Shown: positions 18,001 to 29,492, counted from the stretch's first letter. The stretch is 35,457 nucleotides of DNA from an uncultured Pelagibacteraceae bacterium (GCA_902584225.1 CACHYX010000009.1:1-35457), one strand, 5' to 3'. The notes: a model not told the origin generated them from the letters alone. Program-made: numbers and translations.

Positions 18001-19162
18001 AAGAAGTATAAAGCAAAGAGCAGCTCAAATTTTATCTGGAACGCAACTTTCTAAAAAGATTAAAAACTTGAACCAAGGAGATACAATTGACCAAAATAAT
18101 ATTAACGAGGTACCAACAACAGAAATTTTTAAAATGAATGTTAAGGATGCAAGTAAAAATGAAATATTGGAAAAATTAAGAGAACAATACCAAAATGCAA
18201 GTCAGGATATAAAAGAAAGATTTGAGGATAAAGTTCTTAAGATAAGACAAGGTGATGACTTGTTACCAAGTGTAATGAAAATGGTAAAGGTTTTTGTAGC
18301 AATTAAAAGAAGACTAAGACCTGGAGATAAAATGTCAGGTAGACATGGTAACAAAGGTGTCGTGAGTAAAATAGTTCCTGTGGAAGATATGCCGTATAGA
18401 GAAAATGGGAAACCTGTCGACATTGTCTTAAATCCTCTTGGCGTACCCAGTAGGATGAATGTTGGTCAAATTTTAGAAACTCATTTAGGTTGGGCATGTT
18501 CAGAACTTGGAGATAAGTTGAAAAATTTAGTTAATGAGAATCAAAAAAAATTAGAAATGTCTCAAAAAATTAAAGATTTTCTTAAATCTGTTTATGGAAA
18601 AGAAATATTAGAAAACTCAATAGAAAAACTAACTAAAAATGAGTTTACAGATTTATGTGAAAATCTAATGAATGGAGTTCCAATTTCTACACCTGTTTTT
18701 GATGGAGCTAAAGAAAAAGATGTAACTGAGATGCTCGATTTAGCTAAACTACCTAAAACTGGTCAAACTCCTTTGTGGGATGGAAGAACTGGAGAAAAAT
18801 TTGACCGAGATGTAACAGTTGGAACTATATATATGTTAAAATTACATCACCTAGTTGAAGATAAAATTCATGCAAGATCCACAGGTCCATACAGTTTGGT
18901 AACTCAACAACCACTCGGCGGAAAAGCCCAATTAGGTGGTCAAAGATTTGGTGAAATGGAAGTTTGGGCACTAGAGGCATATGGAGCATCCTATACACTT
19001 CAAGAAATTCTTACAGTTAAGTCAGATGATGTTGCTGGTAGAGTTAAAGTTTATGAGACAATTGTTAAAGGTGAAGAAAATTTTGAGTCAGGAATTCCTG
19101 AGTCATTTAACGTATTAGTTAAAGAGATTAAATCTTTAGCACTAAATGTTGAACTAAATTAA
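15080..19162 (+). CDS. rpoB: RNA polymerase beta subunit
   Basis: A 1360-aa subunit, close to the E. coli 1342. The rifampicin-binding cluster ([20 protein letters not shown], with Q517 matching E. coli Q513, then SALGPGG) has the sensitive residues at every key place. [18 protein letters not shown] and the [11 protein letters not shown] and [12 protein letters not shown] motifs near the active site are intact, as is the C-terminal [12 protein letters not shown]. Runs of up to nine A near the start remain in frame, in contrast to the broken glycan genes. It follows the rplL hairpin and precedes rpoC by two bases. Confidence 0.99.
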   Translation: MQLSFTKKKHIRKNFGKLKESLSIPNLIEVQKNSYKELTEFKDDVAPQFIKGFDRVFKSIFPIEDLNDKATLEYISYRLEKPKFDVEECIQRGLTYSSALKCSLRLVVYEINQENNTKDILSAKEQEVYMGEVPMMTNSGTFITNGVQRVVVNQMHRSPGVFFDHDKGKSHASGKLLFNCRVIPNRGSWLDFEFDVKDLLYFRIDRKKKILVSTLLLALGFNKSDIVKEFYEKEIYSYDEKEKKWKTKFNPENYKSKNFTEEIIDAKNKKIIIKKGEKINFLKAKKLASDGLKEIYVSNQFLLGKYLIKDVKIGEEEFKIGSELNETIIEKFIEAKIFSLELAYTNSINKGSYLLQTLFNDKNNSKNDAINEIYKVLRPGEPPTIEIATQIFNNLFFSSDRYDLSDVGRVKLNSRLSLDCSDKITILRTDDVISIIKKMLDLRDGKDEVDDIDHLGNRRVRSVGELVENQARIGVYRMERAIKEKMTTLDIESAMPQDLINAKPLTISLKDFFATSQLSQFMDQTNPLSEITHKRRVSALGPGGLTRERAGFEVRDVHPTHYGRICPIETPEGPNIGLINSLSTYSKINKYGFIESPYRKVVDGVVQEKIEYLSAMEETKFTIAQANSKVDKNGKFTEDLVSSRQNLNFILSKPENIDYIDVSPKQLVSVAASLIPFLENDDANRALMGSNMMRQAVPLLKPESPLVGTGIESDVALDSGVTIVAKRDGVVDKIDGKRIVIKATSETDFSKSGVDIYNLQKFKRSNQNTCINQKPLVRVGDKVKRGDIIADGPSTKIGELALGKNVTVAFMPWQGYNFEDSILISERCVTDDVFTSVHIEEYEVMARDTKLGEEDITRDIPNVNEEALKNLDESGIVYIGAEVKPGDILVGKVTPKGDTASGPEEKLLRSIFGEKAIDVTDTSLKMPSGSGGIIVDVRVFNRHGIEKDERSITIERAEIDLVQQDKLVEEEILERSIKQRAAQILSGTQLSKKIKNLNQGDTIDQNNINEVPTTEIFKMNVKDASKNEILEKLREQYQNASQDIKERFEDKVLKIRQGDDLLPSVMKMVKVFVAIKRRLRPGDKMSGRHGNKGVVSKIVPVEDMPYRENGKPVDIVLNPLGVPSRMNVGQILETHLGWACSELGDKLKNLVNENQKKLEMSQKIKDFLKSVYGKEILENSIEKLTKNEFTDLCENLMNGVPISTPVFDGAKEKDVTEMLDLAKLPKTGQTPLWDGRTGEKFDRDVTVGTIYMLKLHHLVEDKIHARSTGPYSLVTQQPLGGKAQLGGQRFGEMEVWALEAYGASYTLQEILTVKSDDVAGRVKVYETIVKGEENFESGIPESFNVLVKEIKSLALNVELN

Positions 19163-19164
19163 TT

Positions 19165-22100
19165 ATGAAAAAAGAACTTAAAGATTTATTTAAAAACACA
19201 GAGATATCAGACTCACAGAATTTTAGTAGCATTAAAATCTCGTTAGCTAGTCCTGAAAAAATAAAGTCATGGACGTATGGTGAAATTAAAAAACCAGAAA
19301 CAATAAACTATAGAACATTTAGACCAGAAAAAGATGGATTATTTTGTGCGAGAATTTTTGGACCAATAAAAGATTATGAATGTTTGTGTGGAAAATATAA
19401 GAGAATGAAATTTAGAGGTATTATATGTGAAAAATGTGGTGTTGAAGTTACAAAATCAAATGTCAGACGTGAAAGGATGGGACATATTAATCTTGCAACA
19501 CCAGTAGCACACATTTGGTTCCTTAAATCTTTACCGAGTAGAATTTCTTTAGCAATCGATATGAAACTCAAAGAGGTAGAAAGAGTTCTTTATTTTGAAA
19601 ACTTTATAGTCACAGAACCTGGTCTCACAAGTTTAAAGAAGAACCAATTACTGTCAGAAGACGAATTAATAAAATATCAAAATGAGTATGGTGATGAGTC
19701 ATTTACAGCAGGTATTGGAGCAGAGGCTATTTTAGAAATACTAAAAAATATAAACTTAGAACAAGAAAGAGAAACACTTGTAAAAAATATTAATGAAACA
19801 AAGTCTAAAGTTTCAGAAGAGAGATCAATAAAAAGATTAAAATTAATTGACTCATTTATTAAGACTGGTAACAAGCCTGAATGGATGATCTTAACAGTAA
19901 TACCAGTGATACCACCAGAGCTAAGACCTTTAGTGCCATTAGATGGAGGTAGATTTGCTACTTCAGATTTAAACGATTTATATAGAAGGGTAATAAATAG
20001 AAATAATCGTCTCAAAAGATTAATGGATTTAAAAGCTCCAGATATAATTGTTAGAAATGAGAAAAGGATGTTACAAGAGTCTGTTGATGCGCTCTTTGAC
20101 AATGGAAGAAGAGGTAGAGTAATTACCGGAACAGGTAAACGTCCTCTTAAATCACTTGCTGAAATGCTCAAAGGTAAGCAAGGAAGATTTAGGCAAAACC
20201 TTTTAGGTAAAAGAGTAGATTATTCAGGAAGATCAGTAATAGTTGTTGGTCCAGATTTAAAACTTCATGAATGTGGTTTGCCAAAAAAAATGGCTCTAGA
20301 ATTATTCAAACCTTTTTTATATGCGAGACTGAATAAACTTGGTTTAGCCTCTACAATTAAACAAGCTAAGAAACTAGTTGAAAAAGAAACTAATGCTGTT
20401 TGGGATGCTTTAGAAGTTATTGTAAGAGAACATCCAGTCATACTTAATAGAGCGCCTACTCTTCATAGACTAGGTGTTCAAGCTTTTGAACCTAAATTGA
20501 TAGAGGGAGATGCAATTGAATTACATCCTCTAACTTGTGCTGCGTTTAATGCTGATTTTGATGGAGACCAAATGGCAGTACACATTCCATTAAGTTTAGA
20601 GGCTCAATTAGAAGCTAGAGTTTTAATGATGTCTACCAACAATATTTTAAGTCCTTCAAATGGAAAGCCAATTATAGTCCCTAGTCAGGATATGATACTT
20701 GGAATTTACTATTTGTCTCTCCCACCGTATCAGGAGAAGAAAGTTGAAGGGTATTTTGTAAATAATTCTGAAATCGAGCAAGGTTTAGAGTCTGGAAAAA
20801 TAAAGATACACTCTAGGATTATATCTAGATTTGAAACAATTGATGAAAAAGGTAATCAAATTTTTGAAAAACACACTAGTACAGCTGGGAGATTTTTGTT
20901 AGCAAATCTCTTACCAAAAAACAAAGATATCAAATTTTCTTTAATTGACAGAGTTTTACCTAAAAAAGTTGTTTCAGAAATAATTGATTTTGTTTTTAGA
21001 TACACAGGTCAAAAAAGCACTGTAATTTTCTGTGATAAATTAAAAGACTTAGGATTTAAGCATGCATTTAAAGCAGGTATTTCTTTTGGAAAAGACGATT
21101 TAATTATACCTGATAGCAAAGAACAATTAATAGATGAGACTAAACAATTAATTAAGGACTATGAAAATCAGTATTCTGAGGGATTAATAACAAGAGGTGA
21201 GAAGTACAATAAGGTTGTTGATGCTTGGTCGAAATGTACTGACAAAGTTGCATCTGAAATGATGAAAGGAATATCAGCAACAAATAAATCTGAAAAAGGA
21301 TTGGATATTAATTCTGTATTCATGATGGCAGACTCTGGTGCTAGAGGCTCAGCTGCTCAAATGAAACAATTGGCTGGAATGAGGGGTTTGATTGCAAAAC
21401 CCTCTGGTGAAATCATAGAGACTCCAATTACATCAAATTTTAAAGAGGGTTTAACAGCTCTTGAATACTTTAATTCTACTCACGGTGCGAGAAAAGGTTT
21501 AGCTGATACAGCTTTAAAGACAGCTAACTCAGGTTATCTTACAAGAAGATTATGCGATGTTGCTCAAGACCTAACTATAACTAAAAAAGACTGCGATTGT
21601 AAAAAACCCGGAAGCATAAATTTATCGGAAATTATTGAAGGTGGAAATATTATAGTAAGTTTATCAGAAAGAGCACTAGGTCGAGTAGTTGCCGCTGATG
21701 TTAAAAATCCTATATCTGGTGAAACAATAATTAAAAAAGGTGAAATAATTGATGAAGCTGGATGTGAAAAAATAGATGCGGCGGGTGTTAAATCAATAAA
21801 CGTATATTCAGTAATAACTTGTGGATCTAACGTTGGAGTTTGTGCAATGAGTTACGGCAGAGACTTATCTAGAGGGAAAATGGTAAACGTAGGAGAGGCT
21901 ATTGGAATGATATCTGCACAATCAATTGGTGAACCAGGAACTCAGTTAACGATGAGAACTTTTCACGTTGGTGGAACAGCATCAATTAAACAAGATTCTC
22001 AAATAGTAAGCAAAAGCGATGGAGTTTTAAAAATAATAAATACAAACTTATTAGAAGATTCTAAGAAAAATCTAATAGTAATGGGAAGAAATACACAATT

Positions 22101-23334
22101 AAGTTTAGAAGATGATAAAGGTGTTCAAATAGCAATTTATAAAGTTCCATACGGTTCAAAATTATTTTTTAAGAATGGAGACAAAGTAAAGAAAAATTCA
22201 AAAATATGTGAATGGGATCCATACACAACACCAGTTATTGCAGAAAAGAGTGGAATAGCAAATTTTGTTGATTTAATTGACGGAGTTTCACTATCTGAAA
22301 CAGTCGATGATACCACTGGTATTTCATCTAAATCAGTTATTGATTGGAGATCACAATCAAAAAATACAGATTTAAAACCTAGAATTACCTTAAGAGATGA
22401 AAAAGGAAATGTTATTAAGAAAGCTGATGACAATGAAGCAAGATATTATCTCGTACCAGACTCAATTTTGTCTGTTAAAGATGGACAAAAAATCTTTGCG
22501 GGTGATGTAATAGCACGTTTACCTAAAGAAACATCGAAGACAAAAGACATTACTGGAGGTTTACCAAGAGTTGCTGAATTATTTGAGGCACGTAAAGCAA
22601 AAGATAGTGCCATCATTGCAGAAAATAATGGTAAAGTAATATTTGGTAAAGAGGTACGTGGAAAACAAAGAGTCTCAATTGTTTCATCAAGTGGAGAAAG
22701 TTCAAATTATTTAATTCCCAAAGGAAAACATATTAATTTTAACCAAGGTGAAGAAATTAAAAAAGGTGAATACTTGTTAGATGGACAACCTTTACCCCAT
22801 GATATTTTAAGGATATTAGGTATTGAAGAATTAACTGAATATTTTGTGAACCAAGTTCAAGAGGTTTATAGATTACAAGGAGTTATAATAAATGATAAAC
22901 ACATAGAGACTATATTAAGACAGATGTTGAAAAAAATTGAGATAAAAACATCAGGAGACTCAGATTTATTACCAGGTGAAATGATTGATAGGTTTAAATT
23001 TGATAGCATGAATGAACAACTTAAAAAAGACGGCAAGAAACCAGCCACCGGTGAACGTGTTTTAATGGGAATTACTAAAGCATCGTTACAAACCGACTCA
23101 TTTATTTCTGCCGCTTCATTCCAGGAAACAACACGTGTGCTTACTGACGCAGCTATTAGAGGCAAGGTCGATACATTAGTTGGATTAAAAGAGAATGTGA
23201 TTGTTGGTAGGTTAGTACCCGCTGGAACAGGCTCAATTAAGAATAAGTGGAACAAAAAAGCTCTTGATGACGATCAAAAATTTATTGCTGACCAAGAAAA
23301 GATTGAGCAGCCAGAAACCCCTGTAAATCAATAG
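19165..23334 (+). CDS. rpoC: RNA polymerase beta' subunit
   Basis: A 1389-aa subunit. The N-terminal zinc site is complete (C73, C75, C88, C91). The catalytic [12 protein letters not shown] gives D464, D466 and D468, which hold the active-site Mg. The trigger-loop region ([24 protein letters not shown]) is normal. The second zinc site looks incomplete: a Cys is present near 810-812, at 886 and at 893, but the fourth position (E. coli C898) is Ser 896 in VCAMSYG. The C-terminal tail is short and acidic. It is two bases after rpoB and 150 bases before rpsL. Confidence 0.99.
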   Translation: MKKELKDLFKNTEISDSQNFSSIKISLASPEKIKSWTYGEIKKPETINYRTFRPEKDGLFCARIFGPIKDYECLCGKYKRMKFRGIICEKCGVEVTKSNVRRERMGHINLATPVAHIWFLKSLPSRISLAIDMKLKEVERVLYFENFIVTEPGLTSLKKNQLLSEDELIKYQNEYGDESFTAGIGAEAILEILKNINLEQERETLVKNINETKSKVSEERSIKRLKLIDSFIKTGNKPEWMILTVIPVIPPELRPLVPLDGGRFATSDLNDLYRRVINRNNRLKRLMDLKAPDIIVRNEKRMLQESVDALFDNGRRGRVITGTGKRPLKSLAEMLKGKQGRFRQNLLGKRVDYSGRSVIVVGPDLKLHECGLPKKMALELFKPFLYARLNKLGLASTIKQAKKLVEKETNAVWDALEVIVREHPVILNRAPTLHRLGVQAFEPKLIEGDAIELHPLTCAAFNADFDGDQMAVHIPLSLEAQLEARVLMMSTNNILSPSNGKPIIVPSQDMILGIYYLSLPPYQEKKVEGYFVNNSEIEQGLESGKIKIHSRIISRFETIDEKGNQIFEKHTSTAGRFLLANLLPKNKDIKFSLIDRVLPKKVVSEIIDFVFRYTGQKSTVIFCDKLKDLGFKHAFKAGISFGKDDLIIPDSKEQLIDETKQLIKDYENQYSEGLITRGEKYNKVVDAWSKCTDKVASEMMKGISATNKSEKGLDINSVFMMADSGARGSAAQMKQLAGMRGLIAKPSGEIIETPITSNFKEGLTALEYFNSTHGARKGLADTALKTANSGYLTRRLCDVAQDLTITKKDCDCKKPGSINLSEIIEGGNIIVSLSERALGRVVAADVKNPISGETIIKKGEIIDEAGCEKIDAAGVKSINVYSVITCGSNVGVCAMSYGRDLSRGKMVNVGEAIGMISAQSIGEPGTQLTMRTFHVGGTASIKQDSQIVSKSDGVLKIINTNLLEDSKKNLIVMGRNTQLSLEDDKGVQIAIYKVPYGSKLFFKNGDKVKKNSKICEWDPYTTPVIAEKSGIANFVDLIDGVSLSETVDDTTGISSKSVIDWRSQSKNTDLKPRITLRDEKGNVIKKADDNEARYYLVPDSILSVKDGQKIFAGDVIARLPKETSKTKDITGGLPRVAELFEARKAKDSAIIAENNGKVIFGKEVRGKQRVSIVSSSGESSNYLIPKGKHINFNQGEEIKKGEYLLDGQPLPHDILRILGIEELTEYFVNQVQEVYRLQGVIINDKHIETILRQMLKKIEIKTSGDSDLLPGEMIDRFKFDSMNEQLKKDGKKPATGERVLMGITKASLQTDSFISAASFQETTRVLTDAAIRGKVDTLVGLKENVIVGRLVPAGTGSIKNKWNKKALDDDQKFIADQEKIEQPETPVNQ

Positions 23335-23363
23335 TAATTTATCATTAAATTCCTCGTTTTAAT

Positions 23364-23391
23364 TTGACAAATTACAAAACTGTAGTATTTT
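23364..23391 (+). promoter_or_regulatory. Predicted sigma70 promoter for the rpsL operon
   Basis: A perfect TTGACA (23364-23369) is followed after 16 bases by TATTTT (23386-23391). The start would be at about 23397-23399, directly before the first arm of the leader structure at 23400. The fit between promoter and structure supports both. Confidence 0.6.
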
Positions 23392-23399
23392 CACCAAGA

Positions 23400-23475
23400 A
23401 TTTTGGTTGGAATGTAGTGCCCTTGTAGCACTAAACGCTACCATACACAGGTCACTAGAGTATTTCTTCCAAAAT
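23400..23475 (+). ncRNA. Structured 5' leader of rpsL (nested three-helix RNA with an alternative fold)
   Basis: Three nested helices can be drawn. P1 is ATTTTGG (23400-23406) with CCAAAAT (23469-23475). P2 is TAGTG+CCT (23415-23419, 23421-23423) with AGG+CACTA (23449-23451, 23453-23457), with one C.T mismatch. P3 is GTAGC (23425-23429) with GCTAC (23437-23441) around ACTAAAC. The P2-P3 joint is 1 x 7, with CATACAC on the 3' side. An exclusive alternative is a 6-bp hairpin, TAGTGC (23415-23420) with GCACTA (23428-23433), which destroys P2 and P3. The element ends 9 bases before the rpsL ATG, and no clear Shine-Dalgarno sequence is seen. Ligand or protein partner is unknown; a ribosomal protein is the natural guess. 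Confidence 0.55.
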
Positions 23476-23484
23476 ATTATTATT

Positions 23485-23856
23485 ATGCCGACGATTAACC
23501 AATTGTTAAGAAAAAGAAGAATTAAACCTAAAGCAAGGGACAGAGTTCCTGCATTAGAAAAATCTCCACAGAAGAGAGGTGTCTGTGTAAAAGTTTATAC
23601 TACCACACCTAAAAAACCTAACTCAGCTTTAAGAAAAGTTGCAAGGGTAAGACTTTCAAATGGTCATGAAGTAACTTCTTACATTCCTGGCGAAGGTCAC
23701 AATCTTCAAGAACACTCAGTTGTTTTAATAAGAGGTGGTAGAGTAAAAGATTTACCAGGAGTTCGATATCATATTTTGAGAGGTAATCTAGACACCCAAG
23801 GTGTGACTGGAAGAAAACAACAAAGATCTAAATACGGAGCAAAAAAAGGTAAATAA
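23485..23856 (+). CDS. rpsL: 30S ribosomal protein S12
   Basis: A 123-aa decoding-centre protein. [12 protein letters not shown] is the universal start, so I chose ATG 23485 rather than an in-frame extension into the leader (from TTG 23407). The streptomycin-contact loop is [12 protein letters not shown] with K43 intact, and [13 protein letters not shown], carrying the usually methylthiolated Asp, is intact. It follows a structured leader and precedes rpsG by two bases. In E. coli the rpsL-rpsG space holds the S7 repressor site; no such space exists here. Confidence 0.98.
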   Translation: MPTINQLLRKRRIKPKARDRVPALEKSPQKRGVCVKVYTTTPKKPNSALRKVARVRLSNGHEVTSYIPGEGHNLQEHSVVLIRGGRVKDLPGVRYHILRGNLDTQGVTGRKQQRSKYGAKKGK

Positions 23857-23858
23857 AA

Positions 23859-24329
23859 ATGTCTAGAAAAAAAAGCGCTCCTAAAAAACTTAATGTTGTT
23901 GATCCAAAATATAGGTCAGTAATTATTCCTAAACTAATAAATTCTCTAATGTATGATGGGAAAAAAACTATTGCTGAAAAAATTGTTTATGATGCAATAG
24001 ACAAAATTAAATCTAAATCAAAAGATGAACCAATAACAGTTTTCAACCAAGCAATTAGCAATATTAAGCCAACCGTAGAAGTAAGATCGAGAAGAGTTGG
24101 AGGAGCCACCTACCAAGTTCCCGTTGAAGTCAAAGCAAAAAGATCACAAGCACTAGCAATAAGATGGTTAATAGATGCCTCAAGAAAAAGAAAAGATAAA
24201 AAAATGTCTGATAAAATTTTTAATGAAATTTTTGATGCTTATCAAAATAGAGGTTCAGCAATTAAAAAGAAAGAGGATACACATAAGATGGCAGAGTCAA
24301 ATAAAGCCTTTGCTCATTTTAGATGGTAA
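23859..24329 (+). CDS. rpsG: 30S ribosomal protein S7
   Basis: A 156-aa protein that organises the 3' domain of 16S rRNA. VRSRRVGGATYQVPVEV and ALAIRWLIDASRKRK are diagnostic, and the C-terminal MAESNKAFAHFRW is the full-length end. S7 is the translational repressor of the str operon in E. coli. Here the only sizable non-coding mRNA nearby is the rpsL leader. It ends six bases before fusA. Confidence 0.98.
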   Translation: MSRKKSAPKKLNVVDPKYRSVIIPKLINSLMYDGKKTIAEKIVYDAIDKIKSKSKDEPITVFNQAISNIKPTVEVRSRRVGGATYQVPVEVKAKRSQALAIRWLIDASRKRKDKKMSDKIFNEIFDAYQNRGSAIKKKEDTHKMAESNKAFAHFRW

Positions 24330-24335
24330 GAAAAC

Positions 24336-26420
24336 ATGCCTAGAACTCATAAATTAAATATGTATAGAAACATCGGTATCATGGCTCACATTGATGCTGG
24401 TAAAACAACTACAACTGAAAGAATTCTTTATTACACAGGAAAAAGTCATAAGATTGGAGAAGTTCATGATGGAGCAGCTACTATGGACTGGATGGAGCAA
24501 GAACAAGAAAGAGGAATTACAATCACCTCAGCTGCCACGACATGTTTTTGGAGAGATCATAGAATTAATATTATTGATACACCAGGACACGTTGATTTTA
24601 CAATTGAAGTAGAAAGATCGTTAAAAGTATTAGATGGAGCTGTAGCAGTGTTCGATGGCGTAGCTGGAGTAGAGCCTCAATCTGAAACAGTATGGAGACA
24701 AGCTGACAAATATAAAGTTCCAAGAATTTGTTTTGTAAATAAATTAGACAGAACAGGTGCTGACTTCTTTAGATGCGTAGACATGATTAAAGATAGATTG
24801 GGCGCAAAACCTATGGTTATGCAAATCCCAATTGGAATTGAGTCCTCGTTACAAGGTGTGGTTGATCTAGTAAAAATGAAAGCCATTGTATGGAAAAATG
24901 AAGATTTAGGAGCTGCTTGGGAAGAAAAAGAAATTCCAGAAGATTTAAAAGAAATTTGTGAAAAATATAGACAAGAACTCGTCGAGTCAGCTGTAGAACA
25001 AGATGAGAAACTAATGGAAAGTTATTTAAACGGCGATCAAATTAAAAATGAAGATTTAATTAAATGTGTAAGAAAGGGATGTTTAAATTTTGATTTTGTT
25101 CCAGTACTAACTGGATCTGCATTTAAAAATAAAGGTGTTCAACCATTATTGGATGCTGTCGTTGACTATTTACCAAGCCCAGAAGATATTGGTTCAATCA
25201 AAGGAACAAAACCTGGATCAGAAGATGTTGTTGAAATGAAATTTGAAGATAGTGCTCCTTTTTCAGCTCTTGCCTTTAAAGTAGCAAATGACCCGTTTGT
25301 TGGATCTTTGACATTTATTAGAATTTACTCAGGAACAGTTAAATCAGGCACTGGAATTTACAACACATCAAAAGATAAAGAAGAAAGAGTTGGACGAATG
25401 CTTTTAATGCACGCAAACTCGAGAGAAGATATCAAAGAGGCTAATGCTGGTGATATTGTAGCTCTTGCAGGCTTAAAGTACACTATTACAGGCCACACCT
25501 TAGCTAATGAAGACAGCCCAGTTTTACTGGAACCTATGGAATTTCCAGATCCCGTTATTGAAATTGCTGTTGAGCCCAAGACTAAAGGAGATCAAGAAAA
25601 AATGGGTGAGGCTCTAGGTAGATTAGCCAAAGAGGATCCATCGTTTAGAGTTACTTCTGATGAAGAGTCTGGACAAACAATTATCAAAGGGATGGGCGAA
25701 CTTCATTTAGATATAATCGTAGATAGGATGAAAAGAGAATTTAAAGTAGAAGCAAATGTTGGTGCTCCTCAAGTAGCATACAGAGAAACAATTCTTAAAC
25801 AATCGGAGTTTGATTACACACATAAAAAACAAAGTGGTGGTGCTGGTCAATTTGCTAGAGTAAAACTTTCAATTGAACCCTTGGAACCTGGTAAAGGGAG
25901 AGAAGTAGAAAGTAAAATTAAAGGTGGCGCTATTCCAAAAGAGTTTATACCAGGTGTTGAAAAAGGCATTGAAAGTGTCTCCGACAGCGGAATATTAGCT
26001 GGATTTCCAATTATAGATTACAAAGTAACAATCTTAGATGGATTACACCACGATGTTGACTCAAGTGTTCTAGCTTTTGAATTGGCTTCAAGACAATGTT
26101 TTAAAGAAGCTTGCAATAGAGCAACTTTAAAATTACTTGAGCCAATTATGAGAGTGGAAGTTGTAACACCGGAAGATTATATGGGTGATGTGATAGGTGA
26201 CTTGAATAGTAGACGAGGACAGATAAACACTCAGGAACAGAGAGGTAACGCTACAGTAATCACGGCAATGGTTCCATTAGCAAATATGTTTGGATATATA
26301 AATGCACTAAGATCCATGTCTCAAGGAAGGGCACAATACTCAATGTTTTTCGATCACTACGATAAAGTTCCACAAAATGTTCAAGATGAAGTAACAAAAA
26401 AGACAGGTTCAAATGGATAA
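24336..26420 (+). CDS. fusA: Elongation factor G
   Basis: A 694-aa GTPase that drives translocation. G1 is AHIDAGKT at 17-24, G3 DTPGHVDF from 81, and G4 NKLD at 135-138. Domain IV begins near VAYRETI and [13 protein letters not shown], and domain V ends near [21 protein letters not shown] at the start is the family norm and fixes the start. The last codons overlap the rpsJ start by 8 nt, so there is no room for the tufA gene usually found here in many proteobacteria. Confidence 0.99.
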   Translation: MPRTHKLNMYRNIGIMAHIDAGKTTTTERILYYTGKSHKIGEVHDGAATMDWMEQEQERGITITSAATTCFWRDHRINIIDTPGHVDFTIEVERSLKVLDGAVAVFDGVAGVEPQSETVWRQADKYKVPRICFVNKLDRTGADFFRCVDMIKDRLGAKPMVMQIPIGIESSLQGVVDLVKMKAIVWKNEDLGAAWEEKEIPEDLKEICEKYRQELVESAVEQDEKLMESYLNGDQIKNEDLIKCVRKGCLNFDFVPVLTGSAFKNKGVQPLLDAVVDYLPSPEDIGSIKGTKPGSEDVVEMKFEDSAPFSALAFKVANDPFVGSLTFIRIYSGTVKSGTGIYNTSKDKEERVGRMLLMHANSREDIKEANAGDIVALAGLKYTITGHTLANEDSPVLLEPMEFPDPVIEIAVEPKTKGDQEKMGEALGRLAKEDPSFRVTSDEESGQTIIKGMGELHLDIIVDRMKREFKVEANVGAPQVAYRETILKQSEFDYTHKKQSGGAGQFARVKLSIEPLEPGKGREVESKIKGGAIPKEFIPGVEKGIESVSDSGILAGFPIIDYKVTILDGLHHDVDSSVLAFELASRQCFKEACNRATLKLLEPIMRVEVVTPEDYMGDVIGDLNSRRGQINTQEQRGNATVITAMVPLANMFGYINALRSMSQGRAQYSMFFDHYDKVPQNVQDEVTKKTGSNG

Positions 26421-26721
26421 ACAAAATATTAGAATAAAATTAAGAGCCTACGATAATAAAGTATTAGACCAATCAACTGAAGAGATAGTTAATACAGTTA
26501 AAAGAACTGGTGCAAACATTAAAGGACCTATTCCGTTACCAACAAAAATTGAAAGATATACAGTATTAAGATCACCTCATATTGACAAAAAAAGTCGAGA
26601 ACAATTTGAAACAAGAACTCACAAACGATTAATAGACATTATAGAGCCAACACCGCAAACTGTAGAAGCTTTGATGAAATTGGACTTAGCTTCAGGTGTA
26701 GATGTGGAGATTAAAATATGA
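26413..26721 (+). CDS. rpsJ: 30S ribosomal protein S10
   Basis: A 102-aa protein, also NusE in antitermination. [14 protein letters not shown] at the start and [19 protein letters not shown], split across the loop that enters the head, are diagnostic. The end, GVDVEIKI, is complete. The start lies inside fusA (8-nt overlap), which links the str and S10 operons and leaves no S10 leader, the L4 target in E. coli. It overlaps rplC by 4 nt. Confidence 0.97.
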   Translation: MDKQNIRIKLRAYDNKVLDQSTEEIVNTVKRTGANIKGPIPLPTKIERYTVLRSPHIDKKSREQFETRTHKRLIDIIEPTPQTVEALMKLDLASGVDVEIKI

Positions 26722-27431
26722 TTCAGGAAATTGGACTTATCGGAAAGAAAATTGGTATGACAAGAGAATTTTATAAGTCCGGCCAGTCGGTGCCTGTCAC
26801 AGCAGTAAAAATCGACAAGGGAAGGATAATTCAATTAATTTCAAAAGATCAAAGAGGTTATAACGCTGTTCAAGTTGGTTTTGGAAAAATTAAAAATTCA
26901 AAACTTTCAAAACAGATGAAAGGTTTCTTTTCTAAAAAAAATACTGAACCTAAAAAAGTTTTAAAAGAATTTAGAGTGTCTAAGTTGGATAATTACAAAG
27001 AAGGCAATGAACTTGGTCTTGAAATTTTTAAAGATGCAAAATTTGTTGATGTTCGTTCAAAAACTATAGGTAAAGGATTTGCAGGAGCAATGAAAAGACA
27101 TAATTTTGCCGGTCTTAGAGCGTCACACGGTGTCTCAATTTCTCATAGAGCACATGGTTCAACAGGTCAAAACCAGGATCCAGGTAAAGTTTTTAAAGGA
27201 AAAAAAATGGCAGGCCATATGGGAAGTAAAATGAGAACTAAACAAAATATTGAAATTATCAAAACTGATTTAGAAAATGATATTATGTATTTAAAAGGTT
27301 CAATTCCTGGTTCAAAAAATACTGAAGTTTTAGTTAAGCAGTCAGTTAAAAATATTAGAAAACTTACAATGTCAGAAAAAATTGAAAAAATGGAAAAATT
27401 GAAAAAAGTTCCAGAAAAGAAAAAAAAATAA
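26718..27431 (+). CDS. rplC: 50S ribosomal protein L3
   Basis: A 237-aa protein near the peptidyl transferase centre. [13 protein letters not shown] at the start and [20 protein letters not shown] plus GKKMAGHMG in the extension loop are typical. The last 30 residues form a Lys-rich tail beyond the usual end of the E. coli protein (209 aa), as seen in some alphaproteobacteria. The start overlaps rpsJ by ATGA, and the stop abuts rplD. Confidence 0.97.
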   Translation: MIQEIGLIGKKIGMTREFYKSGQSVPVTAVKIDKGRIIQLISKDQRGYNAVQVGFGKIKNSKLSKQMKGFFSKKNTEPKKVLKEFRVSKLDNYKEGNELGLEIFKDAKFVDVRSKTIGKGFAGAMKRHNFAGLRASHGVSISHRAHGSTGQNQDPGKVFKGKKMAGHMGSKMRTKQNIEIIKTDLENDIMYLKGSIPGSKNTEVLVKQSVKNIRKLTMSEKIEKMEKLKKVPEKKKK

Positions 27432-28055
27432 ATGAAAATCGAAAAAATAAATCTTGAGGGAAAAAAGGGCTCAGTTGAAGTGAAAGATTCAATCTTTTCG
27501 TCAAAAATTAATGAGAAATTAATCAGTTCTGTTATTTATAAGACTAACGCTAACTACAAGGGGAGAAGCTCCAAAACTAAACAAAAGAATGAAATTATTG
27601 GATCTACTTCAAAAATTTATGCACAAAAAGGAACTGGTAATGCAAGACACGCGAGTAGAAAAGCTCCAATTTTTGTTGGTGGTGGTATAGCGCATGGTCC
27701 AAAAGGGAGAAACAGTTACAAAACTAGAAAATTAAATAAAAATGAAAAAAGACAAAGTATTAGCTCTATCTTGTCAAAAAAATTGAAACTCAAAGAAGTA
27801 ATTGTTTTCGATGACTTTTCTAAAGAAATAAAAAAAACAAAAGAAATGGACAAAATTTTGAAAAAGTTTGATGCCAAGAACTCAATTTTGATTTTAGATA
27901 AAAATTCTAAAGATAAAATATTTAGAGCTACAAAAAATATACCTAACGTTAAATGTACAGATATAGGTCATTTCAGTGCATATGATATTTTAAAATTTAA
28001 GAAAATTATTTTTACAGAAACATCGGTTAAAGAATTAGAGAAAAGGTACAACTAA
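27432..28055 (+). CDS. rplD: 50S ribosomal protein L4
   Basis: A 207-aa exit-tunnel protein. The tunnel loop contains YAQKGTGNARHASRKAPIFV and GGGIAHGPKGR, where macrolide-resistance positions lie; the sequence looks wild type. L4 represses the S10 operon in E. coli through a leader that is absent here. The stop overlaps the rplW start (TAATG). Confidence 0.97.
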   Translation: MKIEKINLEGKKGSVEVKDSIFSSKINEKLISSVIYKTNANYKGRSSKTKQKNEIIGSTSKIYAQKGTGNARHASRKAPIFVGGGIAHGPKGRNSYKTRKLNKNEKRQSISSILSKKLKLKEVIVFDDFSKEIKKTKEMDKILKKFDAKNSILILDKNSKDKIFRATKNIPNVKCTDIGHFSAYDILKFKKIIFTETSVKELEKRYN

Positions 28056-28348
28056 TGAATAAAGTAAGCTTATACGATACAATAATTTCCCCAGTGATTA
28101 CTGAGAAGTCTTCAAACATGTCTGCTCAAAATAAAATTGTTTTTAAAGTCAGAGATGACGCTAACAAAAAAACTTTAAAGAAAAATATTGAAAAAATATT
28201 TAAAGTAAACGTAGTAAAAGTAAATATTATTAACAAAAAGTCTATTTTGAAATTTACCAGAGGCAGAAACAGTAGAGTCAAAGGTTACAAAAAAGCAGTG
28301 ATTACATTAAAAAAAGGTCAATCTATTGATCTAACAACAGGAATATAA
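28055..28348 (+). CDS. rplW: 50S ribosomal protein L23
   Basis: A 97-aa tunnel-exit protein, docking site for trigger factor and SRP. SPVITEKSS at 13-21 and a beta-hairpin region with NIINKKSI replace longer motifs; the C-terminal RGRNSRVKGYKKAVITLKKG is recognisable. The order rplD-rplW-rplB confirms the call. One base separates it from rplB. Confidence 0.96.
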   Translation: MNKVSLYDTIISPVITEKSSNMSAQNKIVFKVRDDANKKTLKKNIEKIFKVNVVKVNIINKKSILKFTRGRNSRVKGYKKAVITLKKGQSIDLTTGI

Positions 28349-28349
28349 G

Positions 28350-29183
28350 ATGGCATTAAAAACATTCAAACCATATACTAAATCTGTAAGAGGAACTATT
28401 CTTGTTGATAGAAAAAATCTTTGGAAAGGCAAACCATTTAAACCTCTCACATCAGTAAAAAATTCATCAAGCGGAAGAAACAATCTTGGAAGAATAACAG
28501 CTAGAAATGTTGGTGGTGGACATAAGCAAAAATATAGAAATGTTGATTTTTATAGAAAAAAATTTGGTGAAAAAGCTGAGGTAGAAAGAATTGAATACGA
28601 TCCAAATAGATCATGTCACATAATGTTAGTTAAATTTCCTGATGGTGAAAGGTTTTACTATTTAGCACCTCAAGAAATTAAAGTTGGAGATAAAATATCA
28701 AATGGACCAAATTCTGAAATTAAAGTAGGAAATTGCTTACCCTTATCTGAAATACCTGTTGGTATTGATATACATAATGTAGAAATTAACCCTGGCGGCG
28801 GGGGAAAAATCGCAAGATCTGCAGGAACATCTGTCTCTATTTCGGGTAATGATGGAAGTTATTCAATTGTCAAGATGGCATCAGGAGAGGTTAGAAGAAT
28901 TGACTCTAGAGCAATGGCCACTATTGGAGTTCTTTCAAACCCTGATCAAAAAAATATTAAGATTGGTAAAGCTGGCAGATCAAGATGGCTTGGTAGAAGA
29001 CCCCACACAAGAGGTGTTGTGATGAATCCAGTTGATCACCCTCATGGCGGTGGTGAAGGTAAATCTGCAGGTGGTAGACACCCTGTTTCTAGAAAAGGTC
29101 AATCTGCAAAAGGTTTGAAAACAAGAGATAATAAAAGAACAGATAAATTTATAATTCGAAGAAGAAAGAAAAAGAAAGGTTAA
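28350..29183 (+). CDS. rplB: 50S ribosomal protein L2
   Basis: A 277-aa primary 23S-binding protein required for peptidyl transferase activity. [10 protein letters not shown] near the start, [19 protein letters not shown], and the functional [16 protein letters not shown] with the conserved His are intact. The Lys/Arg-rich C-terminus (RRRKKKKG) is normal. It follows rplW by one base and precedes rpsS by one. Confidence 0.98.
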   Translation: MALKTFKPYTKSVRGTILVDRKNLWKGKPFKPLTSVKNSSSGRNNLGRITARNVGGGHKQKYRNVDFYRKKFGEKAEVERIEYDPNRSCHIMLVKFPDGERFYYLAPQEIKVGDKISNGPNSEIKVGNCLPLSEIPVGIDIHNVEINPGGGGKIARSAGTSVSISGNDGSYSIVKMASGEVRRIDSRAMATIGVLSNPDQKNIKIGKAGRSRWLGRRPHTRGVVMNPVDHPHGGGEGKSAGGRHPVSRKGQSAKGLKTRDNKRTDKFIIRRRKKKKG

Positions 29184-29184
29184 A

Positions 29185-29490
29185 ATGACTAGATCAGTTT
29201 GGAAAGGTCCATTTGTTGAAGAAAGCTTAATTAAAAAAGCTGAAAAACAAAAAAATGAGTCTGGTAAAAAGCCTATTAAAACTTGGTCAAGAAAATCAAC
29301 AATAATTCCAGATTTTGTTGGTTTAAGTTTTTTAATTTATAATGGTAAAAAGTTTATTCCACTTACTGTATCTGAAGATATGGTTGGCCATAAATTTGGA
29401 GAATTTGCACCAACAAGACAATTTTTCGGTCATACACCAGCTGATAAAAAAGCTAAGGCTGAAGAAACTAAACCTGCAGAGAAGAAATAA
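29185..29490 (+). CDS. rpsS: 30S ribosomal protein S19
   Basis: A 101-aa head protein bound next to S13. [30 protein letters not shown] and [15 protein letters not shown] are diagnostic. The last dozen residues are an Ala/Lys/Glu tail that makes it longer than the E. coli protein (92 aa). Two bases separate it from rplV. Confidence 0.97.
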   Translation: MTRSVWKGPFVEESLIKKAEKQKNESGKKPIKTWSRKSTIIPDFVGLSFLIYNGKKFIPLTVSEDMVGHKFGEFAPTRQFFGHTPADKKAKAEETKPAEKK

Positions 29491-29492
29491 AA

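Noticed and set aside
23407-23484. N-terminal extension of S12 from a TTG
   Set aside because: S12 starts MPTINQL in all bacteria I know; the extension is unlike S12 and covers the paired leader arms.
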